Shown: positions 15,449-23,085 of the stretch, piece by piece | How the letters are laid out: each line of letters opens with the position of its first letter | How positions within the stretch are numbered: the first letter of the stretch is position 1 | The notes under the pieces: model-generated | What the model was told of the DNA's origin: nothing | What the model saw: only the letters and a program-made list of their open reading frames with translations | Databases searched by the model: none | Assembly: GCA_023410595.1 (NCBI GenBank) | Contig: JAEYPO010000020.1 | Span: 1-32,040 of the forward strand | Direction: 5' to 3' | Length of the DNA: 32,040 nucleotides | Origin: Bacillota bacterium | Lineage (GTDB): Bacteria > Bacillota > Clostridia > Christensenellales > SZUA-584 | Position numbers and translations under genes: made by a program

Positions 15449-15541
15449 GGCTTTAGGGGCGGTAATAATATACCTGCATAGAGTATATACAGCCTTGGAC
15501 GAATGCCCCTGTGTATTTATCATACACGGGGGCTATTTGCT
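15433..15541 (+). terminator. two hairpins ending the lipoprotein operon
   Basis: The first is CCCC-A-AAAGCC/GGCTTT-A-GGGG (15433-15459), which includes the stop codon. The second is a 12-bp stem (15505-15516 with 15522-15533, one G-T pair, loop TTATC) followed by TATTTGCTTTG, a weak U-tract. The second is the better terminator candidate. Confidence 0.55.
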
Positions 15542-15552
15542 TTGTCGAAATA

Positions 15553-15561
15553 TGTTATAAT
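15553..15561 (+). promoter_or_regulatory. extended -10 promoter of the acyltransferase gene
   Basis: TGTTATAAT, a TGn extended -10 with perfect TATAAT (15556-15561), lies 35 nt before the ATG. No clear -35 was found at 17 bp. The same nonamer precedes ddl at 24151. Confidence 0.6.
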
Positions 15562-15596
15562 GTTAAAAAACCATAACGGTTATAACGGGAGGCGAC

Positions 15597-16856
15597 ATGA
15601 AAGATAAGCCGACATTGCAGGAACGACTGGAACGAAAGCATATGAAAAAGCCCCCGGCGTTTCCCTACCTGCTGCTGATAAACATCTGGCGGCTGCTGTT
15701 CACGAGGAAGCTTGGCATAACGTTCACATTCAACGCAAGGCCCTCAGAAGACAAGAATCCATATATACTCATAAGCAACCACTCCTCGCGCGTGGATTAT
15801 CTTTATACGGCGCCCGCCGTATTGCCGCACAGGCTCAATTACGTGGTGGGCTACAACGAGTTCTTCCGCTCTCATCTTTACCCCATATTCTCGCTGATGC
15901 AGGTGATACCCAAGAGAAACTTCACGCCCGATTATCACGCGGCACGGGAGATAATACGCGTAATCAAGGCGGGAGGGCATGTCTGCCTGTTCCCCGAGGG
16001 GATGAGCTCGATATCGGGCGGAAGCCAGCCATGCGCGATAGGCAGCGGCAGGCTGTTAAAGCACCTTGGGGTAACGGTATACTACACGAAGATAGCGGGG
16101 GGGTACCTTACAAACACGAAGCACTGCCTCGACACGCGTCCGGGAAAAGTCGAGATCGTTGTTGATACGCTGTTTACACCTGAACAATTGGCCAAGCTCA
16201 GCGCGGACGAGATACAGGACATACTGAACAGGGAGCTTGCGCATGACGACTATATCTGGAACAAGCAGGCGAGAGTCAAATTCGGCGTGCCCGGCCAGAC
16301 CGCGAAGAACCTTGGCGACCTGCTTTACCTCTGCCCGAAGTGCGGGGCTTTGTATACGATGCGCACGGGGGGAGACACGATAAGGTGCGAAGCGTGCGGC
16401 AACGGCGCGCGCATAAATGAGTATTATGACCTCATACCTCTTGACGACATGTGCGTCATACCCGAGACTGTTTCGCACTGGTATGCTCTCGGGCGGGAGA
16501 AGGCAAAACAGGAAGCGGGCGGCGAAGACTTTGTATATTCGGAGCGCGTAAAGCTGGGCGTGCTGCCCAAAGACAAACGGCTTAAAAAGGGCGCGACGTC
16601 CGTTATCGCCGGGGAGGGCACGCTGTCGCTCTCAAGAGAAGGGCTCAAGTACGAGGGGACGAAGCACGGGGAGCCGTTTTCATTCGCGCTGTCCACCGAC
16701 GCCGTACCCACGTTTGGCATGTGCACGGATATTTCGAGGTTCTATACGTTCTATAAATCCGAATTCTATGAGTTTTATCCCGAAAGGAACGACACGATGC
16801 GCTGGTTCCACCTGACCGAGGAGATGCACCGCGCGTGCGGCGGGAAGTGGAGATAA
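15597..16856 (+). CDS. PlsC-type acyltransferase with zinc ribbon and extra C-terminal domain
   Basis: A 419-residue protein. Residues about 20-200 are a lysophospholipid acyltransferase (PlsC/AGPAT) domain with the catalytic HX4D box (NHSSRVD, His62 and Asp67) and the substrate-binding FPEG (132-135), which normally acylates 1-acyl-glycerol-3-phosphate at the membrane. A four-Cys zinc ribbon follows (Cys246, Cys249, Cys264, Cys267: CPKCG ... CEACG), then a C-terminal beta-rich domain (about 310-415; KKGATSVIAGEGTLSLS, FYTFYKSEFYEFYP). Typical PlsC proteins are 200-250 aa, so this is a long fused form; the role of the second half is unknown. GGGAGGCG is 5 nt before the ATG. Confidence 0.85.
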   Translation: MKDKPTLQERLERKHMKKPPAFPYLLLINIWRLLFTRKLGITFTFNARPSEDKNPYILISNHSSRVDYLYTAPAVLPHRLNYVVGYNEFFRSHLYPIFSLMQVIPKRNFTPDYHAAREIIRVIKAGGHVCLFPEGMSSISGGSQPCAIGSGRLLKHLGVTVYYTKIAGGYLTNTKHCLDTRPGKVEIVVDTLFTPEQLAKLSADEIQDILNRELAHDDYIWNKQARVKFGVPGQTAKNLGDLLYLCPKCGALYTMRTGGDTIRCEACGNGARINEYYDLIPLDDMCVIPETVSHWYALGREKAKQEAGGEDFVYSERVKLGVLPKDKRLKKGATSVIAGEGTLSLSREGLKYEGTKHGEPFSFALSTDAVPTFGMCTDISRFYTFYKSEFYEFYPERNDTMRWFHLTEEMHRACGGKWR

Positions 16857-17013
16857 GGTTTTACGCGTAACGGCCGAAATAATACTGAAAGCCGTATAAA
16901 GCGTAGCTTAAATCAATAACTTCAATTTCATTTTAAGAGCGAAATACCATTTTCAAACATTTTTGTTGTTTTATACACGGTATATTTGCGCCGATTTTTT
17001 TAACGCTATACAT

Positions 17014-17862
17014 ATGACGGTAAAAAAGACGGCGTTATTTATATTGCTGCTCGTATTAATACTTGCGGCGGCAGGGTCTTCGGCGACTTCTGCGCAGCGC
17101 TGGGTATTGGAGCTTAAGTTTAAAGACCCGGCGGAAGATTCGGACGTCCCCGTTATAAACGACCCCGGGGAGCAGGCGGCTACGGTCATATTCACGTTCG
17201 ACGACGGGTACGCGTCGGATTACGAGCTGGCGTACCCTATACTTAAAGCGTACGGCATCCGCGGAACGTCGTATATAATACCCGAATATCAGGATACGAA
17301 CAGGCCGCACGCGCTTACATGGGACGAGGTAAAGGAGATGAGGCAGTATGGCTGGGATTTCGGCTGCCATACGTACTCGCATAGCAACCTTACAAATATG
17401 ACGGCGGACGAGATAAAGGCGAGCATGGAAAAAGTCAACGCCGCGTTTATAAGCCAGGGGCTGCCCGCGCCCGCCATACACGCATTTCCGTACGGAAAAT
17501 ACGACGCGGCGGCTATAGAAGCAATGAAGCCGTACCGCATACAAATGCGCAAGGCGTTTTATGAGAAAAAATTTGTAGATCTGGGCACGACGAGCCCGTA
17601 CGAGATAGACAGCTGCAGCGCGGATATGAGGAAGAGGCCGCGGCTTTTGGAGCACGAGCAGCTCGTGGACAAAGCCGTAAACGAAAAGGCGATAATCGTG
17701 TTCCGCTGCCATTGCCTGTACCGCGAGGCTGTGGACGACATGGGCGCCTGGCCGGTGCAGACGGATTCACGGCTTTTTGCCGAGCTTGTAAAATATTGCG
17801 TCGGCAAGGGCTGCCGTTTTATGACGATGAGCGAGCTTGCGCAGATGATGGCCAAAACGTAA
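17014..17862 (+). CDS. exported polysaccharide deacetylase (NodB domain)
   Basis: A 282-residue protein with an N-terminal signal/anchor helix (6-22) and a NodB-homology deacetylase fold: TFDDGY (61-66, Asp63 catalytic and Asp64 metal-binding), HTYSH (119-123, zinc His pair), FPYGKYD (158-164) and a late FRCHC. It is a Zn-dependent enzyme family that removes acetyl groups from wall or capsule sugars outside the cell. I prefer ATG 17014, which gives a clean signal peptide; a TTG at 16963 would add 17 residues. Neither has a good Shine-Dalgarno. A second deacetylase follows 51 nt downstream. Confidence 0.85.
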   Translation: MTVKKTALFILLLVLILAAAGSSATSAQRWVLELKFKDPAEDSDVPVINDPGEQAATVIFTFDDGYASDYELAYPILKAYGIRGTSYIIPEYQDTNRPHALTWDEVKEMRQYGWDFGCHTYSHSNLTNMTADEIKASMEKVNAAFISQGLPAPAIHAFPYGKYDAAAIEAMKPYRIQMRKAFYEKKFVDLGTTSPYEIDSCSADMRKRPRLLEHEQLVDKAVNEKAIIVFRCHCLYREAVDDMGAWPVQTDSRLFAELVKYCVGKGCRFMTMSELAQMMAKT

Positions 17863-17877
17863 GTAATAATCGGCGAC

Positions 17878-17911
17878 GGCTCTCATATATAAAAATATGG
17901 GGGCTGTTTTT
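17878..17911 (+). terminator. hairpin with U-tract abutting the next start codon
   Basis: An 11-bp stem with several G-T pairs (17878-17888 with 17895-17905), loop ATAAAA, then GTTTTTATATG, where the final ATG is the start of the next deacetylase. It could terminate the first gene or hinder initiation of the second. Confidence 0.6.
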
Positions 17912-17913
17912 AT

Positions 17914-18720
17914 ATGAGAAAAATAAAGGTAAGCACGCTTTTTCTTATACTGTTTTTCGCGGCGGAGCTGGCTGCGATACTGACAAACGCGCTTTCGCTG
18001 CATTACGATACGCAGCAGGCCGCGGCACAGGAGTTCATGTGGTATTACCTGCCGCACGATGAGGAGGAACAGCCCGAGCCTATGGAGAAAGCGGGGTATC
18101 TTAAGGACTACGACGTGTTATACGTAGGAAGCTCCGACAAAAAGGTAATATATCTGACGTTCGACGACTGCCCGGAGAACGACAACATCCCCTCGCTGCT
18201 CGACGTGCTTGAAAAGCACCACGCGCCCGCGGCGTTCTTTATGACGGAGCTGTTTATAAGGAAGCACCCTGACTTGATACGCAGGATAGACAGAGACGGA
18301 TACCTCGTGTGCAACCATACGGCCAACCATGTAAGCGTAACGCGGCTTTCCTACGAAAAATTCAAGGCGGAGATAAAGGGCGTTGAGGACGCTTTCCGCG
18401 AAGTGACGGGCAGAGAATTAGCGAAATATTTCAGGCCGCCACAGGGCAAGTTCAACGAATCATCTCTGAGCTATGCCGAAGAGCTGGGGTATACGACGGT
18501 GTTCTGGTCGTTCCGTTACGTCGACTGGGAAGTAAACAATCAGCCGTCCGAAGATACGGCGTACAACACAATAATGAGGGAAACGCACCCGGGCGAGATC
18601 GTGCTGCTGCACTGCCAGTCAAAGACTAATGTAAACGTACTTGACAGGGTGCTCACTTCATGGGAGCAGCAGGGGTATTCGTTCGGTTCGCTCGACGATT
18701 TAGAAAAAAGACGGGTATAA
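17914..18720 (+). CDS. PdaA-like polysaccharide (peptidoglycan) deacetylase
   Basis: A 268-residue protein with an N-terminal membrane anchor (about 7-28), a short acidic stalk (48-60) and a NodB domain: LTFDDCPEN (81-89), NHTANH (134-139, zinc His135 and His139), FRPPQGKFNE (173-182), WSFRYVDW and LLHCQS (His233). The FRPPxGxF box and overall length fit the PdaA/delta-lactam-type subfamily, which acts on peptidoglycan MurNAc in spores or the wall. The usual Gly after TFDD is replaced by Cys86. The catalytic Asp, zinc ligands and Arg are retained. No Shine-Dalgarno is visible because the terminator-like hairpin ends right at the ATG. Confidence 0.85.
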   Translation: MRKIKVSTLFLILFFAAELAAILTNALSLHYDTQQAAAQEFMWYYLPHDEEEQPEPMEKAGYLKDYDVLYVGSSDKKVIYLTFDDCPENDNIPSLLDVLEKHHAPAAFFMTELFIRKHPDLIRRIDRDGYLVCNHTANHVSVTRLSYEKFKAEIKGVEDAFREVTGRELAKYFRPPQGKFNESSLSYAEELGYTTVFWSFRYVDWEVNNQPSEDTAYNTIMRETHPGEIVLLHCQSKTNVNVLDRVLTSWEQQGYSFGSLDDLEKRRV

Positions 18721-18794
18721 AACAGCGGCAGAAGAGATGCGGATGTGCGGCCGTATGCCCGCACGGGCCCTTAAAAAAATCTGCCGCTGTTTTA
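18718..18794. terminator. long-stem terminator after the deacetylase genes
   Basis: A perfect 15-bp stem (18718-18732 with 18780-18794) starts at the stop codon. The 47-nt loop contains a second hairpin, GTGCGG...CCGCAC-like (about 18745-18764). The 3' arm ends in TTTTA. Confidence 0.75.
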
Positions 18795-18890
18795 TGCGCA
18801 TCAGTTGCACGCATATTTCGCTGCTGTCCTTACCGTACTAAATCTTAACAGGCGTGGCTGTATATACAATAATATAATCCCCTCTTTCGC

Positions 18891-18919
18891 TTGACCGGCG
18901 GGTTAACGAGGCATATAAT
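18891..18919 (+). promoter_or_regulatory. sigma-A type promoter of the MATE gene
   Basis: TTGACC (18891-18896), 17-bp spacer, TATAAT (18914-18919), 50 nt before the start codon. Confidence 0.75.
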
Positions 18920-18969
18920 AAACGCTTGGGTAATTTTTATACGATAAATGAAGCTGGTCAACGACATAA

Positions 18970-20379
18970 ATGAAACTGGGTTTTCTCAAACAGGATACTG
19001 AGCAGCGGTGCGAACTTATAGTAAACGGCTCAATAACAAAGACAATACTGATGCTGTCACTCCCGTCGCTGATGATGGGCATGGTGCAGTCGATAATACC
19101 TCTCATCGACGGCCTTTTTATAAACAACTTTTCGGGGACTATACCGGCAAGCGCCGTAACATACTGCGTGCCTATAATAGGCATGATAATAGGGCTGTCG
19201 CAGGGCCTGGGCTCGGCGGGCATGGCCGTTATAGGACAGGCGAACGGCAGAGGCGACCTTGCCGAAGGTCGGCGCATATCGACGCAGCTCGTCATATTTT
19301 CATCGCTTTTGGGCGTCGCGCTCGCGCCGCTGCTATACGTATTGGCTTACCCGATATCCGCTTCGGTCTCGCCCGATATATCTCACGACGTTTTCCTGTA
19401 CCTTACGCTCAACACATTCGTCATACCGTTTTCCTTTCTTGAGTACATATACAACGCCATAAAGAACGCCAACGGCAAGCCGGAAGCGACGTTTGTCCGC
19501 ATGGTCATACTGCTCGCGCTCAAAGTAGTATTCAACGCGCTGTTCGTTGCGACGTTCAAATGGGGCGTGGCGGGAGCGGCTGTGGCGTCGCTCGCGGCAA
19601 ACCTCATTATTACGGTCTGGATGTACTTAGAGCTGTTTGTGAAAAAAGGCAGCGACAGGCTGAAGCTTTCGGGCTTTAGGTTCGACTGGCATATAATAGG
19701 CAACCTCGTGCGCGTCGGGCTTCCGGCTATGCTCGCGAATCTGATGGTATATATAGGGTTCTTCCTTATTAACAACGAAGTGCAAGTTTATGGCGCTATC
19801 GTATTGAACGGGCAGGGGATAGCAAACAACATTACTGCGATAGCGTTCACCGTACCCTCGTCGTTCGCGGCGGCCGTGACGACTATGGTAAGCATGAACG
19901 TAGGCGCGGGCCATGAAATGCGCGCTCGCAAATCATGCCGGGCGGGCTGCCTTATAAGCGCCGTATCCGCGGCCCTGCTGATAGCGGTTATCGTGCCGCT
20001 CTCGCGGTATATGACCGTGCTGTTCACGCGCGACGCCGAAGTTCTTGAGGTGGCCAACAGAGCGCTGCATATCTATACTTATTCCGTTGTGGGCTTCGGC
20101 GTATGCATGGTGCAGGTAGGGGCTTTCATCGGGCTCGGGAGGACGTGGAGGACGCTTGTTTTAGGCGTGCTGCGCATATGGCTGCTGCGGTATCTTTTTA
20201 TACTCGCAACCGAGAGAGCGCTGGGCGTGGACTCGGTGTTTTGGGGCAACCTATTCTCTAACTACGCCTGCGCTGCCATTACTACGGTGATGATACTGCG
20301 CGTAAAGTGGGTGTCGGTGATAAACACCAGAGATAAAACGCGCCTTGCCGCGGCCGAACAGGAACAGCTTGCGTCTTGA
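18970..20379 (+). CDS. MATE-family multidrug/cation exporter
   Basis: A 469-residue membrane protein with about twelve transmembrane helices in two similar halves, as in MATE (NorM/DinF-like) transporters, which expel organic cations or other compounds using a Na+ or H+ gradient. Typical segments are NGSITKTILMLSLPSLMMGM at the start, the GLGSAGMAVIGQANGRGD loop after helix 2, GVAGAAVASLAAN in the middle and the mirrored NLVRVGLPAMLANLM and VSMNVGAGHEMRARKS of the second half. The start lacks an obvious Shine-Dalgarno. The stop codon is part of the next gene's -35 box. Confidence 0.9.
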   Translation: MKLGFLKQDTEQRCELIVNGSITKTILMLSLPSLMMGMVQSIIPLIDGLFINNFSGTIPASAVTYCVPIIGMIIGLSQGLGSAGMAVIGQANGRGDLAEGRRISTQLVIFSSLLGVALAPLLYVLAYPISASVSPDISHDVFLYLTLNTFVIPFSFLEYIYNAIKNANGKPEATFVRMVILLALKVVFNALFVATFKWGVAGAAVASLAANLIITVWMYLELFVKKGSDRLKLSGFRFDWHIIGNLVRVGLPAMLANLMVYIGFFLINNEVQVYGAIVLNGQGIANNITAIAFTVPSSFAAAVTTMVSMNVGAGHEMRARKSCRAGCLISAVSAALLIAVIVPLSRYMTVLFTRDAEVLEVANRALHIYTYSVVGFGVCMVQVGAFIGLGRTWRTLVLGVLRIWLLRYLFILATERALGVDSVFWGNLFSNYACAAITTVMILRVKWVSVINTRDKTRLAAAEQEQLAS

Positions 20380-20404
20380 CATTAGCAGCATATATGTGTA
20401 ATAT
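20376..20404 (+). promoter_or_regulatory. sigma-A type promoter of the nucleotidyltransferase gene
   Basis: TTGACA (20376-20381, overlapping the MATE TGA), 17-bp spacer, TAATAT (20399-20404). It implies a transcript start near 20411 and a leader of about 140 nt. Confidence 0.7.
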
Positions 20405-20410
20405 TATACC

Positions 20411-20549
20411 AAGGTGAGTGTGCATAAGATATCGGTCGATATCGAGCTGCACAGGGGAGAAAATACCCTACACGCAGGAAACACCCCGCGGAGTCGCTTA
20501 CAGCGCGCGCGGGTTTTTTTGTTTTCCATGTAATTACAAGCTCAAGGAG
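20411..20549 (+). promoter_or_regulatory. structured leader with intrinsic terminator (candidate attenuator)
   Basis: After the promoter come three potential helices: GTGCA/TGCAC with GATATC/GATATC inside (20420-20452), AGGG/CCCT (20453-20469), and a terminator with CCCGCG/CGCGGG (20485-20490 with 20508-20513), inner CGC/GCG and T7 (20514-20520). GGGG at 20454-20457 could instead pair with CCCC at 20484-20487, which would break the terminator. A 39-codon frame opens at GTG 20414 and ends at TAA 20531, crossing the whole structure. I recognise no known riboswitch class. Confidence 0.6.
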
Positions 20550-21347
20550 ATGATTAAGCTGGTTCCTAAGCTGCATCAGCGTTTTATAGACAACGCGATA
20601 GAAGTATTCAAAAGCGACCCGCGCATAATGGGCGTTGCGGCGGGAGGCTCGTATATCTACAGAGAAATGGACGAGTTCTCGGATATAGACTTTGTTATAG
20701 CCGTCAGCCCCGAATATACACAGCAAGTTACGGAGGAGAGGCGCTGCATAGCGCAAAGGCTGGGGAACCTGCTTACTTCGTTTACAGGAGAACACGTGGG
20801 CGAGCCGAGGCTGCTCGTATGCCTGTATGGGCCGCCGCTGCTGCATGTGGATTTGAAGTTCGTATCGCTTGATGATTTGGGGCACAAAGTCGAAGACCCT
20901 GAGGTGCTGTGGGAAAGGGACGGAGCGGTATCCGAAAGGCTAAAGCTTAGCGAAGCGAAATATCCCATGCCGGACATGCAATGGATGGAGGACAGGTTTT
21001 GGGCGTGGACGCATTACACTGCGGCTAAAATTGGGCGCGGCGAGCTGTTTGAAGCCATAGGAGCGGTAACATTCCTCCGTGAGAATGTTATAGGCCCGCT
21101 CGCGCTTATGAAAAAAGGAAAGCTTCCCCGCGGCGTAAGGAAGATAGAAACGGACGCTCCGGAATACGCGGCGCTGCTTAAAGAGACAGCAGCCGGATAT
21201 GACACGGAAAGCTGCATAAAAGCAATCAACATAATTCTGCGGCTGTATGAGCAGCTGCGGGAGAGCCTCGCGGATGGGTCGCTGATAAGGCGCCGGGAAG
21301 CGGAAGAATACTCGAAAGCGTATCTGGACGCGATATCGGAGCGGTAG
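20550..21347 (+). CDS. nucleotidyltransferase of the antibiotic-modifying fold
   Basis: A 265-residue protein with a polymerase-beta-type nucleotidyltransferase core: VAAGGSYIYREMDEFSDIDF (29-48) holds the GGS motif and the two metal-binding Asp (Asp45, Asp47), and LLHVDLKFV carries the third Asp. The C-terminal half is helical, as in ANT aminoglycoside or lincosamide adenylyltransferases. The substrate cannot be told; housekeeping members exist. ATG 20550 directly follows AAGGAG with no spacing, so a CTG at 20559 (9 nt from AAGGAG) is a possible real start. Its private promoter and terminator-containing leader suggest induced expression. Confidence 0.75.
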   Translation: MIKLVPKLHQRFIDNAIEVFKSDPRIMGVAAGGSYIYREMDEFSDIDFVIAVSPEYTQQVTEERRCIAQRLGNLLTSFTGEHVGEPRLLVCLYGPPLLHVDLKFVSLDDLGHKVEDPEVLWERDGAVSERLKLSEAKYPMPDMQWMEDRFWAWTHYTAAKIGRGELFEAIGAVTFLRENVIGPLALMKKGKLPRGVRKIETDAPEYAALLKETAAGYDTESCIKAINIILRLYEQLRESLADGSLIRRREAEEYSKAYLDAISER

Positions 21348-21392
21348 AGTAGCGATAAATTTTTAATATTCGATTCAGAAAGGGAACTGGCA

Positions 21393-21962
21393 ATGGGCGC
21401 GACTGTTTTTAAAGGTAACCCGACAATAGAGACGGAAAGGCTGATTTTAAGGAAACTGACCATGGACGACTTAGAAGACATATTCGCGTACTCTTCCGAC
21501 CCCGAAGTGACGGCTTATATGTTGTGGGACACGCACGTGACTATCGACGACTCGAAGAAGTTCATACGCTTCACTCTTGACAGGTACGAAAAGGACGAGG
21601 CGGGCGAGTGGGGCATAATACTCAAAGAGACGGGAAGGCTTATTGGCTGCGCGGGGTTCGCGTGGATGGACATGAAAAACCGCCGCGCCGAGATAGGATA
21701 CGTGCTGGGAAAGCCTTACTGGGGCAAAGGTTACATGCCCGAGGCGGCGCTTCGCATGCTTGCGTTCGCTTTTGAGGACATGGGACTTAACCGTATCGAG
21801 TGCTATCACCTGCTGCCCAACGAGAAATCAGGCCGGGTAATGCAGAAGCTCGGCATGACATACGAGGGCACCGCGAGGGAGCAGACGTTTACCAAGGGCA
21901 GGTTTTGGGACGTAAAGCAATACGCTATACTGAAGAGCGAGTGGGAAAAGAATAATTCGTAA
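21393..21962 (+). CDS. GNAT acetyltransferase, RimJ/RimL type
   Basis: A 189-residue N-acetyltransferase. It begins with the family hallmark IETERLILRKLTMDDLEDIF (about 10-29), has the beta4 strand AEIGYVLGKPYWGKGYMPEA (the acetyl-CoA pyrophosphate loop WGKGY lies at about 110-114) and the later NRIECYHLLPNEKSGRVMQKLGM (split here by the usual N-x-x-S-x-x-V-x-x-K-x-G pattern). Such enzymes acetylate ribosomal protein N-termini, small amines or drugs. AAAGGGAA precedes the ATG. It follows the nucleotidyltransferase by 45 nt and may share its transcript. Confidence 0.85.
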   Translation: MGATVFKGNPTIETERLILRKLTMDDLEDIFAYSSDPEVTAYMLWDTHVTIDDSKKFIRFTLDRYEKDEAGEWGIILKETGRLIGCAGFAWMDMKNRRAEIGYVLGKPYWGKGYMPEAALRMLAFAFEDMGLNRIECYHLLPNEKSGRVMQKLGMTYEGTAREQTFTKGRFWDVKQYAILKSEWEKNNS

Positions 21963-21988
21963 AATTCATTATGATAGTAAACAAAAGC

Positions 21989-22017
21989 TTGACAACACGT
22001 ATTAGTACGTATATATT
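21989..22017 (+). promoter_or_regulatory. hicAB promoter with palindrome in the spacer
   Basis: TTGACA (21989-21994), exactly 17 bp, TATATT (22012-22017). The spacer holds the inverted repeat ACGTA-TTAG-TACGT (21997-22010), a good place for autorepression by HicB or the HicAB complex. Confidence 0.75.
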
Positions 22018-22084
22018 TTAAACGTAGCGTCTTTCTTTGAACAGCATGCTTAGATATAACATAATAAGCTTTGAGGAGAAAGAT

Positions 22085-22270
22085 ATGAAAATAAGCGAAT
22101 TGCTTAAGATACTGAAGCAAAACGGTATCTGTTTTGTTGAGCATGGGAAAAGGCATGACCTTTATTATAGCCCCATCACAAAGAAAGCGTTTCCTGTTCC
22201 GCGCCATGCGGATACTGAGATAAGCAAGGGATTGCTGAACGCTATATTAAAGCAGGCAGGGTTAAAATAG
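22085..22270 (+). CDS. hicA: HicA-type mRNA interferase toxin
   Basis: A 61-residue protein of the HicA (YcfA) family: the small double-stranded-RNA-binding-like fold MKISELLKILKQNGICFVEHGKRHD, catalytic-type His24 in the GKRHD segment, then FPVPRHADTEISKGLLNAILKQAGL, where 'P-x-H-x-x-x-E-(I/L)-x-x-G-x-L-x-x-I-L-x-x-A-G-(L/I)' is the family signature. It cleaves mRNA when free of its antitoxin. I start at ATG 22085 with GGAG 8 nt upstream; an upstream in-frame ATG at 22037 lacks support. The partner gene follows 34 nt later. Confidence 0.9.
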   Translation: MKISELLKILKQNGICFVEHGKRHDLYYSPITKKAFPVPRHADTEISKGLLNAILKQAGLK

Positions 22271-22304
22271 AAGCAATCTGCATAATATTAGTTTATGAGG
22301 TAAT

Positions 22305-22703
22305 ATGATTATGGCAAAGTACGTTTATCCCGCCCTATTTAAAGCCGAGGGTGACACCATATTCGTATCTTTTCCGGATATTGAGAACTGCTTTACACAG
22401 GGTAAAAATATGGTGGAAGCTATCGAAATGGCAGAAGATGCGCTTGCGCTTTCGCTTGTCTACATGGAGGATAACAAACTGGAAATACCAAAGGCAAGCG
22501 ATTTAAAAAGTATTGAAGGTGATGGGCTAAAATCATTAGTTATAGCCGACACCGTTAAATACAGAAAAGAAACATCTAATAAGGCAGTAAAGAAGACTTT
22601 AACTATACCATCGTGGTTAAATGAAGCGGCAGAGAAGCAATCGGTTAATTTCTCGCAGGTACTGCAGGACGCACTGATTGCTCAAGTCGGAATAAAGCGG
22701 TAA
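22305..22703 (+). CDS. hicB: HicB-type antitoxin
   Basis: A 132-residue antitoxin. The N-terminal HicB fold (VYPALFKAEGDTIFVSFPDI, then CFTQGKNMVEAIEMAEDAL, about 7-49) is the partly degenerate RNase H-like domain that binds HicA. The C-terminus (KKTLTIPSWLNEAAEKQSVNFSQ region, about 97-131) is an Arc/ribbon-helix-helix-type DNA-binding domain, with TLTIP as the strand. It likely neutralises HicA and represses the promoter at 21989. Two in-frame ATGs (22305 and 22311) lie 4 and 10 nt from GAGG; which is used is uncertain. Confidence 0.9.
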   Translation: MIMAKYVYPALFKAEGDTIFVSFPDIENCFTQGKNMVEAIEMAEDALALSLVYMEDNKLEIPKASDLKSIEGDGLKSLVIADTVKYRKETSNKAVKKTLTIPSWLNEAAEKQSVNFSQVLQDALIAQVGIKR

Positions 22704-22782
22704 GTATTCAACTGCAAACGAAAACCAGTTATAAAAGACGAGCCTGAAGCTGGACTGGTTTGCCGGAATTACTTTATTACCG

Positions 22783-22799
22783 GCCTCCGTGAGGCTTTT
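22783..22799 (+). terminator. weak terminator after hicAB
   Basis: GCCTC-CGT-GAGGC then TTTT. The stem is only 5 bp. A larger AAACCAGT/ACTGGTTT inverted repeat (22722-22761) lies upstream of it. Confidence 0.4.
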
Positions 22800-22999
22800 C
22801 AGGGTATTAATTCATTTGTTTTCGTATGGTCCCTGTACAGATTTTCAATTGACCTGTCGTATGTCTTTTCGCCCTGCTTCGAGAAGAAGCAGCCGGGCAC
22901 CTCGCCCATACTGCGGTGATAAGCCACGCACTCGCAGCATTTCTTATGACGGGAGCAGGAATATGTGCAGGAGCACTCGCTTTTGTTATCGCAAGCCAT
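22799..22999 (-). CDS. DUF6485-family small Cys-rich protein
   Basis: A 66-residue protein matching the Clostridia DUF6485 pattern: seven Cys in C-x5-C-x-C-x3-C-x5-CC-x-C spacing (CSCTYSC, KKCCECVAYHR), then MGEVPGCFF and EKTYDRSIENL. The Cys cluster suggests bound metal, but function is unknown. I start at ATG 22999, where GGAGG lies 7 nt upstream on this strand; longer in-frame extensions lack a ribosome binding site and cross the hydrolase terminator. It is downstream of and codirectional with the hydrolase, but a terminator separates them. Confidence 0.8.
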   Translation of the reverse strand: MACDNKSECSCTYSCSRHKKCCECVAYHRSMGEVPGCFFSKQGEKTYDRSIENLYRDHTKTNELIP

Positions 23000-23033
23000 G
23001 GCAGCCTCCAAACGTTTATTACAGTGATTATAC

Positions 23034-23081
23034 ATAAAACGGCCTCGCGCATCAACGTCGCGGCGCGGAGGGAGGCCGCTT
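23034..23081 (-). terminator. terminator after the alpha/beta hydrolase
   Basis: On the minus strand GCGGCCTC/GAGGCCG-type arms (core 7 bp, 23072-23078 with 23040-23046) with an inner GCGC/GCGC pairing are followed by TTTTATG. Confidence 0.6.
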
Positions 23082-23085
23082 TCTT

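Noticed and set aside
20418..20549. N-terminal extension of the nucleotidyltransferase from GTG 20418
   Set aside because: The frame passes through the terminator hairpin and is Cys/Arg-rich without homology to the fold; homology-like sequence begins at about 20550.
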